From the NCBI GenBank assembly GCA_963575645.1, contig OY754468.1, positions 19,306,465-19,370,464 on the forward strand: 64,000 nucleotides of DNA, in the 5' to 3' direction. Below are positions 10,290 to 21,215 of this stretch, in pieces; position 1 is the first letter of the stretch, and each line of letters begins with the position of its first letter. A program made the translations under genes and the position numbers. Below the pieces are notes generated by a model that saw only the letters and a program-made list of their open reading frames with translations, had not been told where the DNA came from and did no database searches. This stretch comes from Xanthostigma xanthostigma (lineage: Eukaryota; Arthropoda; Insecta; Raphidioptera; Raphidiidae).

Positions 10290-12050
10290 GACTTTAAATT
10301 ACTGAACCGATTGTAACAAAAAATATTTGGAATCGTTCCGTAAGCATTCTGAACAAAATGGCGTCGAAATTGTTAAACAAATGTAAATCGATAACAGGCG
10401 GACTGTCTAAAAAACGGTTTGCGTTTTTAATAGTAGTTATATTAATGTGAAAAGATCAAAAGAGTGAGACAACTAGGCGCGATGTAATCAGTTTTGATAC
10501 TGAATTTTTGTAAATAGGATACAATGCTATATTATTGTCTATTAATAAATGCAACATATATTATGTTGTTTCTTAGTAAATAATTTAGAAGATAAAGATT
10601 ATAGTAAGTAATTTTATAATATACATATTATTATATGTACATATTTTATTGTGTTTTATGAGATTACCAGAATTGGTTTAGAGCGGTTTATTTTCAACAT
10701 GTGACTTTTATGTCAGACCGATTGTTATTTAAGGTACTTTGCACTCGGACAAGTCGATCTCTTGTTGACTGCGCCGTCATAGGGGCTCTCTAAAGTTTTC
10801 TTATTTCATTCTACTTTTGTGGTAATGTGACTTATCAGCGCTTCTTAAAATTTTTTCCGCGTTGCATTCATGTGTTAGTAATAAATTCTAAAGATTTACT
10901 TTTGATAAATGCTTACAACGGTTGTAAATTTCAAAAATGTGTTAACCATTTTTGCGTTAAGTATACCTATTTCATTTCTACATGTAATAAATATGTGGAA
11001 AATGTGTTTTCAAAGACATATGGATATGAACAATTTTAACTTTAATAAGAATAAAAAAGCGTATCGTTTTTACGTACTGTCTCATGAGTTATTGGAAAAA
11101 CGATGTAAAATTACCCTGCGCAGTCAGTGACCGAAGTACGATCGCATGCCTCCCCCAGCCGCCTCCGTTCCGTCAAGTCATAACGGAGAAATTGTAGAAG
11201 GACAGGCTTTGTGGGCTATGCTTGGGTTAACTAGTGTAGCGTGAATATAACCTACCTCCTACCTACTTACATTTATATAATCGATCGAGAAGTGTCACAT
11301 TCTTTATTTTTTTAGAGGAAATCTTGAAATGTGTTTATTTTGAATAAAAAGAAACAACTGTTATATATATTACTATATAGGATATTCCTAAAGAGTTCCG
11401 GTTATGCTGGCTTGGTGAAAAAAAATTGAAAAATACGTTCATAGTAGAAAATAAGCCAAAAAAACGCCCAAACCGGGGACTTAAAAAAAAATTTTGAGTG
11501 ACACAAATTGTTTATTACCCCTTGCTTTAAATGTGGTATAGTGCCAGCGGTAAGAGTTGAAGTCAGGAACGTCATCAAAATATGGTAGTGAATGCCTACT
11601 TGTCCGCAGATAGTGGCGTGTGGAATAAATTCGACATAGGTATCCATTTATAACGGTAGATATAGTGGTAGAAACATCCAATAGCGGGCGCAATGCGTTC
11701 ACGTCACTATGACGCGATGGCTTCATCTTTCGTCGCATCTATTCTAGAAAGTCTTCGCAGCAAGACTGTTAGGTTTGGGATTTGGGAATGAGATAGTGTC
11801 AGTTTCTTATGTTTTCTCCGTTTTTCGCAAATATCTCGGAAACCATCGATCGTGGAGCTTACATTATTCTGTACAAAATTAAAGTACGTTAAATTTCCCA
11901 TAAAACGATGCAATGCATTTTTTTTCGCTGCGCTCAATAGTTTCAGAAACATGGAGGGGTGAAATATAGGTAAATTATTTCTTTCACCATTTTTGCCGGT
12001 CTTATAATATTTTGGATATAAACCCTTCACGCGAAATATCCTAGTATTAA
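10290..12050. other. AT-rich DNA with overlapping chance frames
   Basis: Several frames of 70-117 codons occur (for example 11707-12060 on minus), but they overlap each other on the same strand and show no conserved motif. I see no gene. A GC-richer patch at 11100-11200 holds CCTCCCCCAGCCGCCTCC, without a clear function. Confidence 0.4.
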
Positions 12051-12420
12051 GAGTGTTCAAGAAATATTAAATTACCATATGGGGGTTATTGATGGGCTAT
12101 TTAAGTGCCTTAAAAAATAGGAAACTTCTAGGCGGATATAGTACAGAAGCTTTTCTTTAGACAGTAGTTTCTGACAAAAAATGGAAACACATATGATGCG
12201 AAGTTCTCAGGTTCTCTAATATAATAAGGGTGTTCAATAAATATTAAATTCTCATAGAGGGATTAAAGATCTATCCATAAGTTAACTGTGTCAAAAAATT
12301 TGGAAAATTTATTCGCGGCCACCTTTCAGACGCGATTTTTTCAAGATAATATTTTTCGGTTAAAAATGGAAACATTTGACGCGAAGTTCTCTAGTAAGAA
12401 GTGTGCTTTTTAAATATAAA
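12010..12420 (+). repeat. Degenerate tandem repeat of about 180 bp
   Basis: The block GTGTTCAAGAAATATTAAAT (about 12053) recurs as GTGTTCAATAAATATTAAAT (about 12230). Before each lies a (T/A)CGCGAA- or GATGCGAAGTTCTC-like segment, which recurs once more near 12375. This gives two fuller units and a partial third, strongly diverged. Confidence 0.55.
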
Positions 12421-13026
12421 ATCCTGGCTTACAGATATTATAGACATATTTGTGAATTGTGAACTGTCAAACTTAGTAAAAAGTTTTGGAAAATCTCAAA
12501 AGAGTTACCCTACCATAGCAATTTTTTCGAAGTCGTAGTTTTAAAGTAAAAACGTAACATCTCTGAAAAATTGCTTTGTAAGATTTTTGCTCGAAGATCG
12601 AAATGTATGTGCAATAAAAAATTGTTGTGATTTAGAAGTGACGAAATTGCTATTTTTTATAACTTCCGTACATACGCTGGATTTAGGTGAAGTGCTTGCT
12701 TGTGTCATTACTCATTATCGTCGCGTCTTATGAAAAGTTCGGCAGTTCAACTGTAAGTTTTGTAAAGATAATTTGTGTTGAAACTATTCGCGTGTCAAAG
12801 GTTGCCGACCCCTTAACGACTTACAGTTTACTTCTGTCTACCTGTTTAAATGAATTCTGGATTTTTCCATTATTCATAGGTTTTATTTATGACTGTAATA
12901 GACCTACGTGCACAATGGAGTGCGTAGATAGGAGAGTGTGGCCAACACACTGTCGATCGCTGTTTTTACGGCATTTTTACTTTCGGCATCTACCTAAAAT
13001 TTGTGTTCGTTGCCATGTATATAGTC

Positions 13027-13507
13027 TAGATATGAGCGCCGCGCCGGCGCGCCGTCGCCGCCGACGATTCCCTCCCGCCGCCGCCGCCGTGAAAATGTAA
13101 CGGCGCGCAGAGCGAAAAGGCATATGTTTAAACGATCAGAAAATGTTGAAAACATATTTTTAAAGACTACTTTATATTTTTTTATGACTTAAAAGAAACA
13201 TCTTTGTTTTCTCTAAGATTTATTTTCTTGTTAATTGTTATTAGAACATTATGACAACGTTGATTTTTTTTTGCCAATCGAAGTGCCAAAAATATTTTAG
13301 CTCTAGGCTAGAAACCATTTCCTTATAAAAATAATTTGTATTAAATAAATAATAATTCTGATTGTTAAACTACATGTTTTGTTTTATTGTATCCTGCCCA
13401 TCATTAAAAAATGCTCCTAAGGTCACGCCGCCGACTACGCCGCCGCCGCCGACCTCAAAAAGTCGGCGCGCCGCCGCCGCTCCTTTACCCATCGGCGCTC
13501 ATATCTA
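13027..13507. mobile_element. GC-rich hAT-type MITE (family 2)
   Basis: Ends TAGATATGAGCGCCG and CGGCGCTCATATCTA are perfect inverted repeats and fit YARNG. They are flanked by the exact 8-mer ATATAGTC at 13019-13026 and 13508-13515. Both subterminal regions are rich in CGCCG repeats, in sharp contrast with the AT-rich middle. It inserted into the left end of TIR element C. There is no transposase. Confidence 0.88.
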
Positions 13508-14371
13508 ATATAGTCCAGTCTCCAGCGGTTTTCACCCACTAATTCCAAGAAACAGTACCGATTTTAATGAAACTTTAGCACTAAGTAGGGAGTAGCTCAA
13601 GGAACAAAAGTTATATAGTGCCAATGTGTGCTTTCACCCTAGGGGTGAATGTCACCCCGTCTCGGAGGTGGACCCCAGGAATCGATAAATTATTGAATTT
13701 TAAGCAAAAAATGTCTTATAAAGTTATTTATTTGGATCGATATTTATCGCCTTATTTGCGATTGAAAACCTCGATTTTTCATTGGAATATGGACATTTTC
13801 AAGCAGTATTTCAAGAATAACTCAAAAACTATGCGCATTATCCAAATACTGAAAATAACAAAAATAAAGTTTTTTTCTATTATTGTACGTACAATAGAAA
13901 CAAAGTTATGACTTTCAACATGAAAGTTTGTTCGCTAACAAAAATATACATAATTCCTTTCAACGTAATTTACAGGAAGACAACAGCTAGTAAAAAAAAA
14001 TTGAATAGCTTTTTTATACAGATTGAAAAACCCTTGAAAATGAACTTTGCTAAATGTTATCATTTAAATTTGATCCAGTTACGGCAAAAATGAGATGGTC
14101 ATACAGGTTTTTTAAAGCAAAGATTGATAATAAAACCGATGGCTTAATTGCAAAAAACTAATTTAAACGTAATCCACTTACAATCTACTTCATTTATGGG
14201 TACTAACAACATGTATCGGGAGTTTTCACCGATTTAGATGCTTAGTTTTAGAAAAAAATCGATTTAACATCGAACTTTTCTTTCCGAACACTGAAAAAAA
14301 TATCTTTCTGCTGCAGATTTATACGCTCAAACAAAGAGACATACGCAAAATACCGCTGGAGACTGGACTAT
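13508..14371. mobile_element. TIR element C, copy 1, left end split by a hAT MITE
   Basis: The left end TAGTCCAGTCTCCAGCGG is mirrored by CCGCTGGAGACTGGACTA at 14353-14370. The first bases of the left end are doubled by the hAT target duplication, so this element is older than the 13027 insertion. The interior has AAGGAACAAAAGTTATAT. A shorter relative is at 55893-56170. The 97- and 61-codon plus frames show no transposase motif. Confidence 0.75.
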
Positions 14372-14511
14372 TAGTATAAGTACGTTTTAGTAACTACACT
14401 TTTATGATCAGCATAATCGATCATAATAAATTACCGTCTTGTGTTTTTCATTTAAAATGGCGGCTTCCGGTTAATTGACTTCACTGTCTCTACACCCTCT
14501 CTAGTGCAGGG

Positions 14512-14760
14512 TTGCATATCGTGACCATATAGAAATATAAGCAACTACAGTACGCTAGTGCGTATGCTTGCCATAAGTGAAAGTGTTCTCAGTTAAGAGA
14601 GAGAACGCTGTAGAAAACCAGAAATTTGTTTACTCAAATCAGCATTGTTTTGCATCATTAGTAACTATAGGAACTGTTCTCTTTCTTAATTGCAGACACT
14701 TTCACTGCTCTCTCGCGTACTCTATTGTAATATCTCTATGGTAGTGACACAACACGGTCA
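14512..14760. mobile_element. Diverged inverted-repeat element
   Basis: ACCATATAGAAATAT, AGTACGC, AGTGAAAGTGT and GAGAGAGAAC in the left arm are mirrored, imperfectly, by GTTCTCTTTC, ACACTTTCACT, GCGTACT and ATATCTCTATGGT in the right arm. It looks like an old foldback element. No target duplication was found. Confidence 0.5.
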
Positions 14761-14879
14761 CTTTTCGTACAAATCGATAAATATTTTTTGGTTGACTTGC
14801 CGGGCGAAAACAAAAAAAAAAAAAAAAATAAAATCAGGGCACATTAATACAGACATTGTGGTTTTATTATTATAGTAAC

Positions 14880-16090
14880 TTAAATTGGTTTTTAGACGAA
14901 ATAGAAAATACGCCCTTAAAATAATCTAAATATTCGCATTAGCGAATGTCTAAAAATTGACATTCGACTGAATAATAATCACACAGTACCTACATGCGTA
15001 ACATAAAAAATACCTACAGACAGCAACATTTTTCTAACTTGTGTTATTCTTTATTAAACAAGGATGTATATTGTATCCTCATTTTTCTTTGAGATGAGAC
15101 AGTAATTTTGTCGCAAGAAAATTGCGTTACTAACTTAAATAAGAATTGAAATGGGAAATTTATGTACAGACAGAAATGTCTTCCTTTACATTTTACAGAT
15201 GCTTCGGAAAAATATACTGCAAAAATCTTGCGTTAATGAAGTATCTAATTGTAATTTAAAAATAATTCGCCTCTAGCATCTTTTTCTTTAATCGTTTTTT
15301 CAGTTCTTGCTTATATTACGCCTGCCCTACCTACAAAAAAACGTTAAAAAAGTGAAAAGAAAATTTTTATATTCTACAAAAATACTTTGTTGGACAATAT
15401 TTTTTCATTATTTGTATTACCTGGTATTAGTTAATTTTTGAAATGTGAAATTTGGTAGATATTTAGTAATTCACATTCCCAATTAAAATCGGTTGTGTGG
15501 TTTCTGAGATAAGCGTCTCAAAAAATTGTCAGATATATAAGTAACTGCAACTACGCGGAACTCTTTTATATATAAATGGGGTTGGTACTTGACCGATTTT
15601 TTTAATAGGAATGAATGTTTTAATGAAAACGCGATTTCATGGAATGCTTATCAGTTTTCGATTATTTTGTCATTTCACTTCTGTTTTTGTGTGAATAACT
15701 TAATGCTTACAAAGTTGTGAACTTAATGTTTGATTAGATTCGTTCCCCACCAGATTTTATTACACTGTTTTAACTTTGGCGACACCTAATTACCCTTTAA
15801 TTAGTATAATAGTAATAATACGTGTTGTTAAGATTTAAGATAATAATTATGTGGGCACTTATTATTTACAAGAAATATTTGTACAGTTTATTGCGGTTAA
15901 ATATTGTAGTTTCATTTACAGAAGACAAAATTTGAAATAGGTAGAGGAAGTACACCAAAGTCAAACCTCCAATTTGTTTTTACTCTTTCCGCGGGCTATT
16001 GCGGATGGTTGTCTCAACGCGTGCTTTAAAAAAAATGTTTTCTAGCAGTTAGATCATGCTTACATATTTTTTATTTGTTCCTCTATATAC
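14880..16090. other. AT-rich DNA, no gene seen
   Basis: Contains a fragment near 15550-15602 (ACGCGGAACTC...ACTTGACCGATTTTTTT) resembling the end of the ACTTGGCCGG-ended repeat family. Otherwise nothing is matched. Confidence 0.4.
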
Positions 16091-16195
16091 CTATATTATT
16101 ATATAATATACTTACCTATATAGCCGAAAGCTCCGCTACTTTTGTCGCTACCATGTTTCATCACAATCGCGTGCAGAGCCGCGGGGAGCAGCTAG
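16090..16195 (+). mobile_element. Helitron 3' end (GGCTAG-type family)
   Basis: TTTCATCACAATCGCGTGC, AGAGCCGCGG and GAGCAGCTAG|T match the ends at 38599, 48292 and 55446 (CGTGT/CATGTTTC...TCAATCGCGT...GCGGCTAG). The 5' end is not clear. Confidence 0.62.
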
Positions 16196-16839
16196 TTGGT
16201 AATAAAAATTAAGAGGACAAATCAAAACTGAATGTACATACTATGTACTTTAAAATTAAGAAATTAATAAATATTTCAACTTATATAATTATTATTAAAA
16301 TCATTTTTCAAATAATTTTTTTTTCGATAACCTTATCTCACCTAATTTGTTTTTTTTCCTATTATCTGTGTAGAACTGATAGGTACGGGAAGATAAGTGA
16401 AAATTTATTATAGGTATATAAAATAAAAATTAACGATTTTTTCTATTGTTCACAGGTAAACAATGTTCCCAGATTTAACGTAAATTTTCCGTCGATCACC
16501 GATCCGAGGATGTCAGTCCCAAACATGAAGCTGACTCTCCCGTAGGACGGATTCGTATCCTAATTTAACTGACGGCGTGGCCTTGAACTCGTGTAAAGGC
16601 CATCGGTTTTTATCAAATACTATAATTACTGCAGAGTGAAACAAACAAACGACGACTGCATTGTTGCTGTTATCCCTTAAAAGGGTTTGCTGTTTAATTT
16701 GCATAAATGGCGTTGAAAGTGATATCGCTGTAGTTGCAGAAAACAGATTTACAACAATATATTGATCAACAATTGGCTTTCGACATAAAAATTATTGAGT
16801 TCGGTCGATATAAAACTTATCTACCATAAAAATAAGTTA
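16196..16839. other. Spacer upstream of skywalker, nothing recognised
   Basis: AT-rich except for a moderately GC-richer patch at 16500-16620. The 63-codon minus frame at 16513-16704 has no recognisable motif. Confidence 0.4.
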
Positions 16840-17585
16840 TTCATTTCTCGGTGATAAAGTCGGGTGGTGCGCGTTCGTTTATTCTACGTGACGCGGGAAA
16901 TTTAATACGTAAATTCCATATTTAAAATTTTTGTGTAATCGTTAGTGTAAGTGTATAAGTTGTATAAATTATTAAATATTAAAATTAATTGTTGTTAATT
17001 CTCCGAGAAACATAATTAATCTTCGTTAATAAAACATCACTAATTTGATTTTCGTTTAAACAATATTTATTCTGTGATATATAATATATAAAAAATAGAT
17101 TTGTAAATAATTTAATTTAAAGTGTTTTTGTTCTGCACACCAATTGTCTTTCTTCTGCTCGTGATTAATTAATTTAAAAATAAAGACATTATATTAAATA
17201 ATTAGTAAATTATTGATGTTTTCTAATTTGTTGTTATATAAAAAGCAAACAGCTCTAATATTGCTTTAAAAATCCCAACGGTTAATTTATAATAATATAT
17301 TTACTCCAATTTATTTATATTTGATATAAATAAAATAAATATAAATACTAGTCGTTCTAAAATTAGAACTTTAAATCGCGCTTATGTAAATAAATTTAAT
17401 TCTTTTTGCAAATATAATATAAAATATCAAAACAATTTATAGACAACGTTTTCGTAACTTTATTATACTCAGTAATAAATACGTAAAGCGACTAAAATAT
17501 ATAACTTTATTATTTGTTGTAAATTAAATTAAGTAAACGAACAAACACATTTCGACCATTCGATCCAAACAATAATACGATCAAA
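16840..17585 (+). promoter_or_regulatory. Probable 5' leader and promoter-side sequence of the skywalker exon
   Basis: About 740 bases directly before the start codon contain no repeat that I can match elsewhere in the window, unlike most of the surroundings. The right part (16960-17585) is extremely A+T-rich. A GC-richer patch lies at 16860-16905 and includes TACGTGACGCG, which resembles a CRE/E-box-like site. I cannot place a transcription start, and a further upstream non-coding exon is possible. Only the stretch between the in-frame stop at 17520 and the ATG can be called leader with some confidence. Confidence 0.35.
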
Positions 17586-18093
17586 ATGCTATCATCCGTA
17601 GAAGAAGAAAGCAACTCGTACGAACCGTTTCCTGGTCACGTCGATCCAACGGGCATAGTGATAACACCCGAAACACCGCCGTCGAGTAAAAAGACCCCGC
17701 TGAAAACGTTCAGTGAGATACAGACGCTGGTGCAACAGAATCGGAAACGCGATGTGAAATTATTGATACGCGAGAATAATTGGCCGGTGAACAGTCACAT
17801 TCGCCAACAGATGTGGCCGGTGCTGTGCGGCCAACATTATCAGTCGAAGAACATGCTCGACGGCTTCTATTGGGACATGGTCAATCAGGTGTTCGGCACG
17901 ACCGATCTGCCAGACAAGCCGATCATGTTGCCGCCGTTCGTCGAGTCGACCCACTGCATCACCTATCACCTCACCAGGAAGGGTCGGAGTATTGCGGACA
18001 GGGTCGTTTCCGTTTTGGGTTACGCCTGTCCGGACATCACCTACAGTCCGAGTCTCTATCCGATATGTGCAATATTACTACATTATATGTCCG
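17586..18093 (+). CDS. sky: First coding exon of a skywalker/TBC1D24-type TBC-domain protein (partial gene)
   Basis: This encodes the N-terminal 169 residues plus one base of the next codon. The family member in flies (Skywalker) is a Rab35 GTPase-activating protein that controls synaptic-vesicle recycling; the vertebrate relative is TBC1D24. In the sequence, residues 1-40 are acidic and Ser/Pro-rich. The TBC domain starts near residue 41, with the basic helix NRKRDVKLLIRENNW (52-66), the TBC-type RQQMW (73-77) and a conserved block ending in AILLHYMS (162-169). The basic helix may form part of the phosphoinositide-binding pocket known in the fly protein; that is inference. Catalytic-finger regions and the C-terminal TLDc domain would lie in later exons, which I do not see. 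The ATG has CAAA before it and an in-frame TAA at 17520. The exon ends at G|GTGAGT, a phase-1 donor consistent with a following Asp/Glu codon. It is clearly GC-richer than its surroundings. Open frames on the other strand or frame here are shadows. Confidence 0.93.
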
Positions 18094-18102
18094 GTGAGTA
18101 CC
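18094..18102 (+). promoter_or_regulatory. Splice donor of skywalker intron 1
   Basis: GTGAGTACC directly follows the last conserved TBC residues. It matches the GTRAGT donor consensus and splits the codon after its first base (phase 1). Reading on gives a hydrophobic tail unlike the family and a stop at 18129-18131, which supports splicing here. Confidence 0.88.
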
Positions 18103-18183
18103 TACTTTTCATATTTTTAACACACTATTGACGTCCGAACTCAGAATATGTTAGGAATTCGAACTTTAAAGCTGTGTCCTGAC

Positions 18184-18490
18184 TAGAGATGTGCCGGATC
18201 GTTAAAAATGTATATCCGCGGATACGGATCATTAGTGTCCAGATCCGCAAATACGGATACAGATCTCAATTTTTTTTACTCACTACAAATGTTTAAATAT
18301 TTAATTTTTGCAATATAAATGTGCCAAATATCAATATGTGATTTTCAGAAACAAAAAATAATTTAAATGGAATTTAATAGTATTTCATTGCTGTTTTTTA
18401 TTTCGAATTTCACGTGCATAATTAAATTTAATAACGTAAAAGATCCGTCAAAAAGTAACGGATACAGATACGGATATCGGCAGTTCACTA
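18184..18490. mobile_element. hAT-type MITE (family 1, copy 2) just inside skywalker intron 1
   Basis: The left end TAGAGATGTGCCGGATCG and the right end CGGCAGTTCACTA match the family of 2210-2754. They are flanked by a perfect 8-bp duplication GTCCTGAC at 18176-18183 and 18491-18498. Subterminal GGATACGGAT motifs are retained, while the internal inverted repeat of copy 1 is missing. It lies 90 bases downstream of the splice donor. Confidence 0.85.
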
Positions 18491-18627
18491 GTCCTGACTA
18501 TGCCTATCGGCAAAGCTGTTACGATCGGCAACGAATTTGCCTGATAACGAAGCCGACAGTCATGTCCACACTAGTGCAGCTTTGACAGCTTAAAATCGGT
18601 CGTACACGGACTGCTTCAAGCCATATA

Positions 18628-19003
18628 TCTATATTAATTAACTATATGAATCATTGCCTATATACTCAATTAGGTAGTGAACGCAACAAAGCGTATCGAA
18701 AATATATCTGCGTCTCTTTCTTCGATGCAATTCCCTGATTTCTCCGATGATAGGATTGGTTCATTTGGTCATAGGTTCGCCATCACTGCTATAGGCTATA
18801 TAATATCCCGCTACGACCAATAGAAGCGGAGCATCAAATGAAAGAGTTTGCAAAATATAACTCAAAATTTGTTCGTTATGAAATTTGGACACAGTCACCC
18901 CTAGACACAACATTCATCTCGGTAAACGAAGATGACGTGCGTACTCATGTCCCTCCCCCCATTCGTTCTTTTGCACCCGGCTGAAACCGGGCGGGACCGC
19001 TAG
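18628..19003 (+). mobile_element. Helitron, non-autonomous (CCGGGCGGGACCGCTAG family), copy 1
   Basis: Starts ATA|TCTATATTAATTAAC and ends in the hairpin GCACCCGGCTGAAACCGGGC, then GGGACCGCTAG|T. The interior shares CTATAGGCTATATAATATC and GGAGCGGAGCATCAA with the copies at 41271 and 51417. No Rep/helicase. It contains the block also found at 58080-58207. Confidence 0.78.
18643..18773 (+). repeat. Dispersed block D, copy 1
   Basis: About 130 bases match 58080-58207. A central stretch of about 77 bases appears identical, including AAAGCGTATCGAAAATATAT and CCGATGATAGGATTGGTT. The match is much closer than most repeats here. Confidence 0.8.
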
Positions 19004-19033
19004 TAAAATATATAAATAGAACACTTTTTAATG

Positions 19034-19251
19034 ACAAACTTTTATTAAAATTACTAGTAGATTGGTATGACGAAACTGACACAAACAAATAAAATTATTT
19101 TATCATTGTTGACCTGATCAAAAAGCTTGTCGCAAAATATGTTTATAAATTATTCATAATAGTTTAAACTTCTTGCGAAAAGCTTTTAGGTCTGGTCAAC
19201 AATGATAAAATCATTTTGTTTGTTTGATTGTTTATTTTAATAAAAGTTTGT
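19034..19251. mobile_element. Small foldback element
   Basis: ACAAACTTTTATTAAAA and ATTTTATCATTGTTGACC are mirrored by GGTCAACAATGATAAAAT and TTTTAATAAAAGTTTGT; AAAAAGCTTGTCGCAA mirrors TTGCGAAAAGCTTTT. The loop is about 35 bases. No coding content. Confidence 0.75.
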
Positions 19252-19729
19252 TTTTAGAAAGAATTTGCACGTATATATAATTATATATTTTTAAAGTAAT
19301 CTGGTTTGTGACAGTCGTGCTCAACAGGTTTGATTAAAATCTACACATCGTAAATCGTAGTATGTACAGGTTGCTTACCGCCATCCGTTTAACTATTTAT
19401 CTATATGTCGACCAGCACCTGTATATTATTGCAAGTATGCAACAAAATACATTTATTCGTTTCACAACGCCGTTAAAGCGATTTGTTAGTCCATAAATAA
19501 ATTGTACTTTTTATCGAATGCCTGAAGTTATTCACACATTACTAATAAATAGTAATGATGCCAATTAAGTAATGTAATATTGTGCACGTTATTGAAATAC
19601 ACACTACGCAATACTGTAAATTACTCTGAAACTTCTCAGGCAATTCTGTTCTGGAAAAAGGTACGATTTTACAGTGCGCGCCGAAAGTGTTTTCCTTGTT
19701 ATATGACAGTACGTAAAACATAAATACAG

Positions 19730-20060
19730 TTATGAATCACATCTGTGTTTATGATGTTTTAATTATTAACTTTTTTCAAACATGGCGTACAACAAACTAC
19801 AATATACACTGTAACACTAGTCACTACTGCCATAAGCCGTGTGTCATGTAATACGTACCGCCGAGTTAAAGCCGTCAAAGGTGTAGACTGTAGACTGAAT
19901 AAAATAGATTCAGCAAACACTTCTAGCATGTAACAGTGATAGACGCTTATTTGTATTAAGGTGCTGACGGTAAATTCAGCTCAAAGCTGATCAAGATACA
20001 CGCTATAACTTGTGATCAGGAACTGCACGATGTACGCGGGGGCTATGTGATGATGATAAA
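19730..20060 (+). repeat. Dispersed repeat E, copy 1
   Basis: Matches 30633-30955 over most of its length, for example GTTTATGATGTTTTAATTAT, TCACTACTGCCATA, GACAGTGATAGA or near variants, and CACGCTATAACTTGTG. Both copies have the same orientation. Family unknown, non-coding. Confidence 0.75.
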
Positions 20061-20079
20061 ATTTGATTTTTCAATCAGT

Positions 20080-20225
20080 CATTCTCATTTTAAGCTTATT
20101 CAAAAAATAAAATTATGTCGAGTTGGGGGTCATCCTATCGCTGTTGAACAAAATCTTTGTATTTAAAAATTACTTTGTATTTTTTAGTGTACGTTGCTAT
20201 AAAAGCGTGCTTGTTTAGTTTTTTT
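20080..20225 (+). repeat. Dispersed repeat F, copy 1
   Basis: Shares TGTTGAACAAAATCTTT, ATTTAAAAATTA and GTTTAGTTTTTT-like blocks with 52630-52755, in the same order and orientation. Diverged and non-coding. Confidence 0.6.
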
Positions 20226-20567
20226 TTTTAACTACAAGTTTGTTATGTGTTTTGTGACATACCGTATTTAGGAAATGCAAATATATTTTCGCTATAATAT
20301 TATTTATCTCTATTTGCATAATTTATATAACTATTTTCAAATGTAATATGAAAACTGGTTTTCAACATGTGCAACAATCTTATTATTGTCACTTATATTG
20401 TGTGTATCAGTGCTTAGCTATATACCTACACCTATAGTACCTATCTGTATGATCATGCTTATCTATAGGTATTTTACATAATATTCAACATTTATTGCAA
20501 TCCTTTGATGTAACTTGTGTGTTGTCTCACAAATACAAGCGGACTGGTCGTGCAAGCTTTTTACGAG

Positions 20568-21215
20568 ATATTATATAGAGTTATCCAAGTGTGAAGGCTT
20601 TCATGGCCGGTGTTCCAGATCTTGGTTTTTGGGGTTGTAGAGCGTGGTCCATTGGTATTTTTACCTGACGTTTCGTCTATAATTGCGGCAGATATTATCA
20701 AAGGCGGTGTGGCAGCGGACGAAGTGTCCGTCCTGGCGACTCACAAGTCACAAGGAAGTGTGTCGACGACTGGTGTTCGCTCTTCTATACTCAGCGTGTT
20801 AGTGTTCTCTACTTGGTCGTAGTTCGTTCTTATGCGGTTGGTCGTAGTCTCCGTCCTGGTGTCCAGGCTTTATTTAGGTTAAGGCCAAGTCATCTTTTCG
20901 GTTGGAATTTCAACCGAAAAGATGAAGCCCTAAACCTAAGTAAAACCTGGACACCAGTAAGGAGATATACAAAACCATTGAGCGGAACAACCAGCTATAC
21001 GGGAGAAGGAACTACGACCGAGCCTGAGCATGAAAGAAGAGAGAACACCAGTCGTCGACACACTTACCTGTTAGACTCTTAGAAGAACACTTCGCCCGCT
21101 GCCACAGCGCCTTTGATAATGTCTACCGTAGTTGTAGACGAAACGTCAGATAGAATATTAATACCTATGTACCACGGTCTACAAACCCGGAAACAAAGAA
21201 GTATATTATATAGAG
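20568..21215. mobile_element. Penelope-like terminal inverted-repeat insertion with 13-bp target duplication
   Basis: The insertion 20581-21202 is flanked by the exact 13-mer ATATTATATAGAG at 20568-20580 and 21203-21215. It is a head-to-head inverted repeat: GACGTTTCGTCTA, GAAGTGT, GTGTCGACGACTGGTGTTC and TGGTGTCCAGG are all mirrored in the right half. The centre is the near-perfect palindrome of 20891-20924 (CATCTTTTCGGTTG...). GGCTTTCATGGCCGGTGTTC at the left end and GACGAAACGTCAGA are typical of insect Penelope-like termini as I know them. The plus frames of 70 and 89 codons run through the arms and are not genes. Confidence 0.7.
21110..21150 (+). ncRNA. Degenerate hammerhead-like core in the right arm
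   Basis: Order: CCT, TTGATAA (in place of CTGATGA), a perfect stem II GTCTAC/GTAGAC, then GAAAC, GTC, AGA. Two core positions differ from CUGANGA, so it is probably inactive. The mirrored left arm carries the same core on the minus strand around 20663-20705. Confidence 0.42.

Noticed and set aside
11402..12060. Three overlapping minus frames of 81-117 codons
   Set aside because: They overlap in different phases in AT-rich DNA with tandem-repeat character; no conserved motif.
12687..13100. 137-codon plus frame with a signal-peptide-like start and an arginine/alanine-rich tail
   Set aside because: The start codon is GTG, and the tail is the GC-rich end of the hAT MITE at 13027. No conserved domain.
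17760..18097. Frames on the other strand or phase across the skywalker exon
   Set aside because: Shadows of a conserved, GC-rich coding exon.
20610..21082. Two plus-strand frames of 70 and 89 codons
   Set aside because: They run through the inverted arms of the Penelope-like insertion and show no domain.
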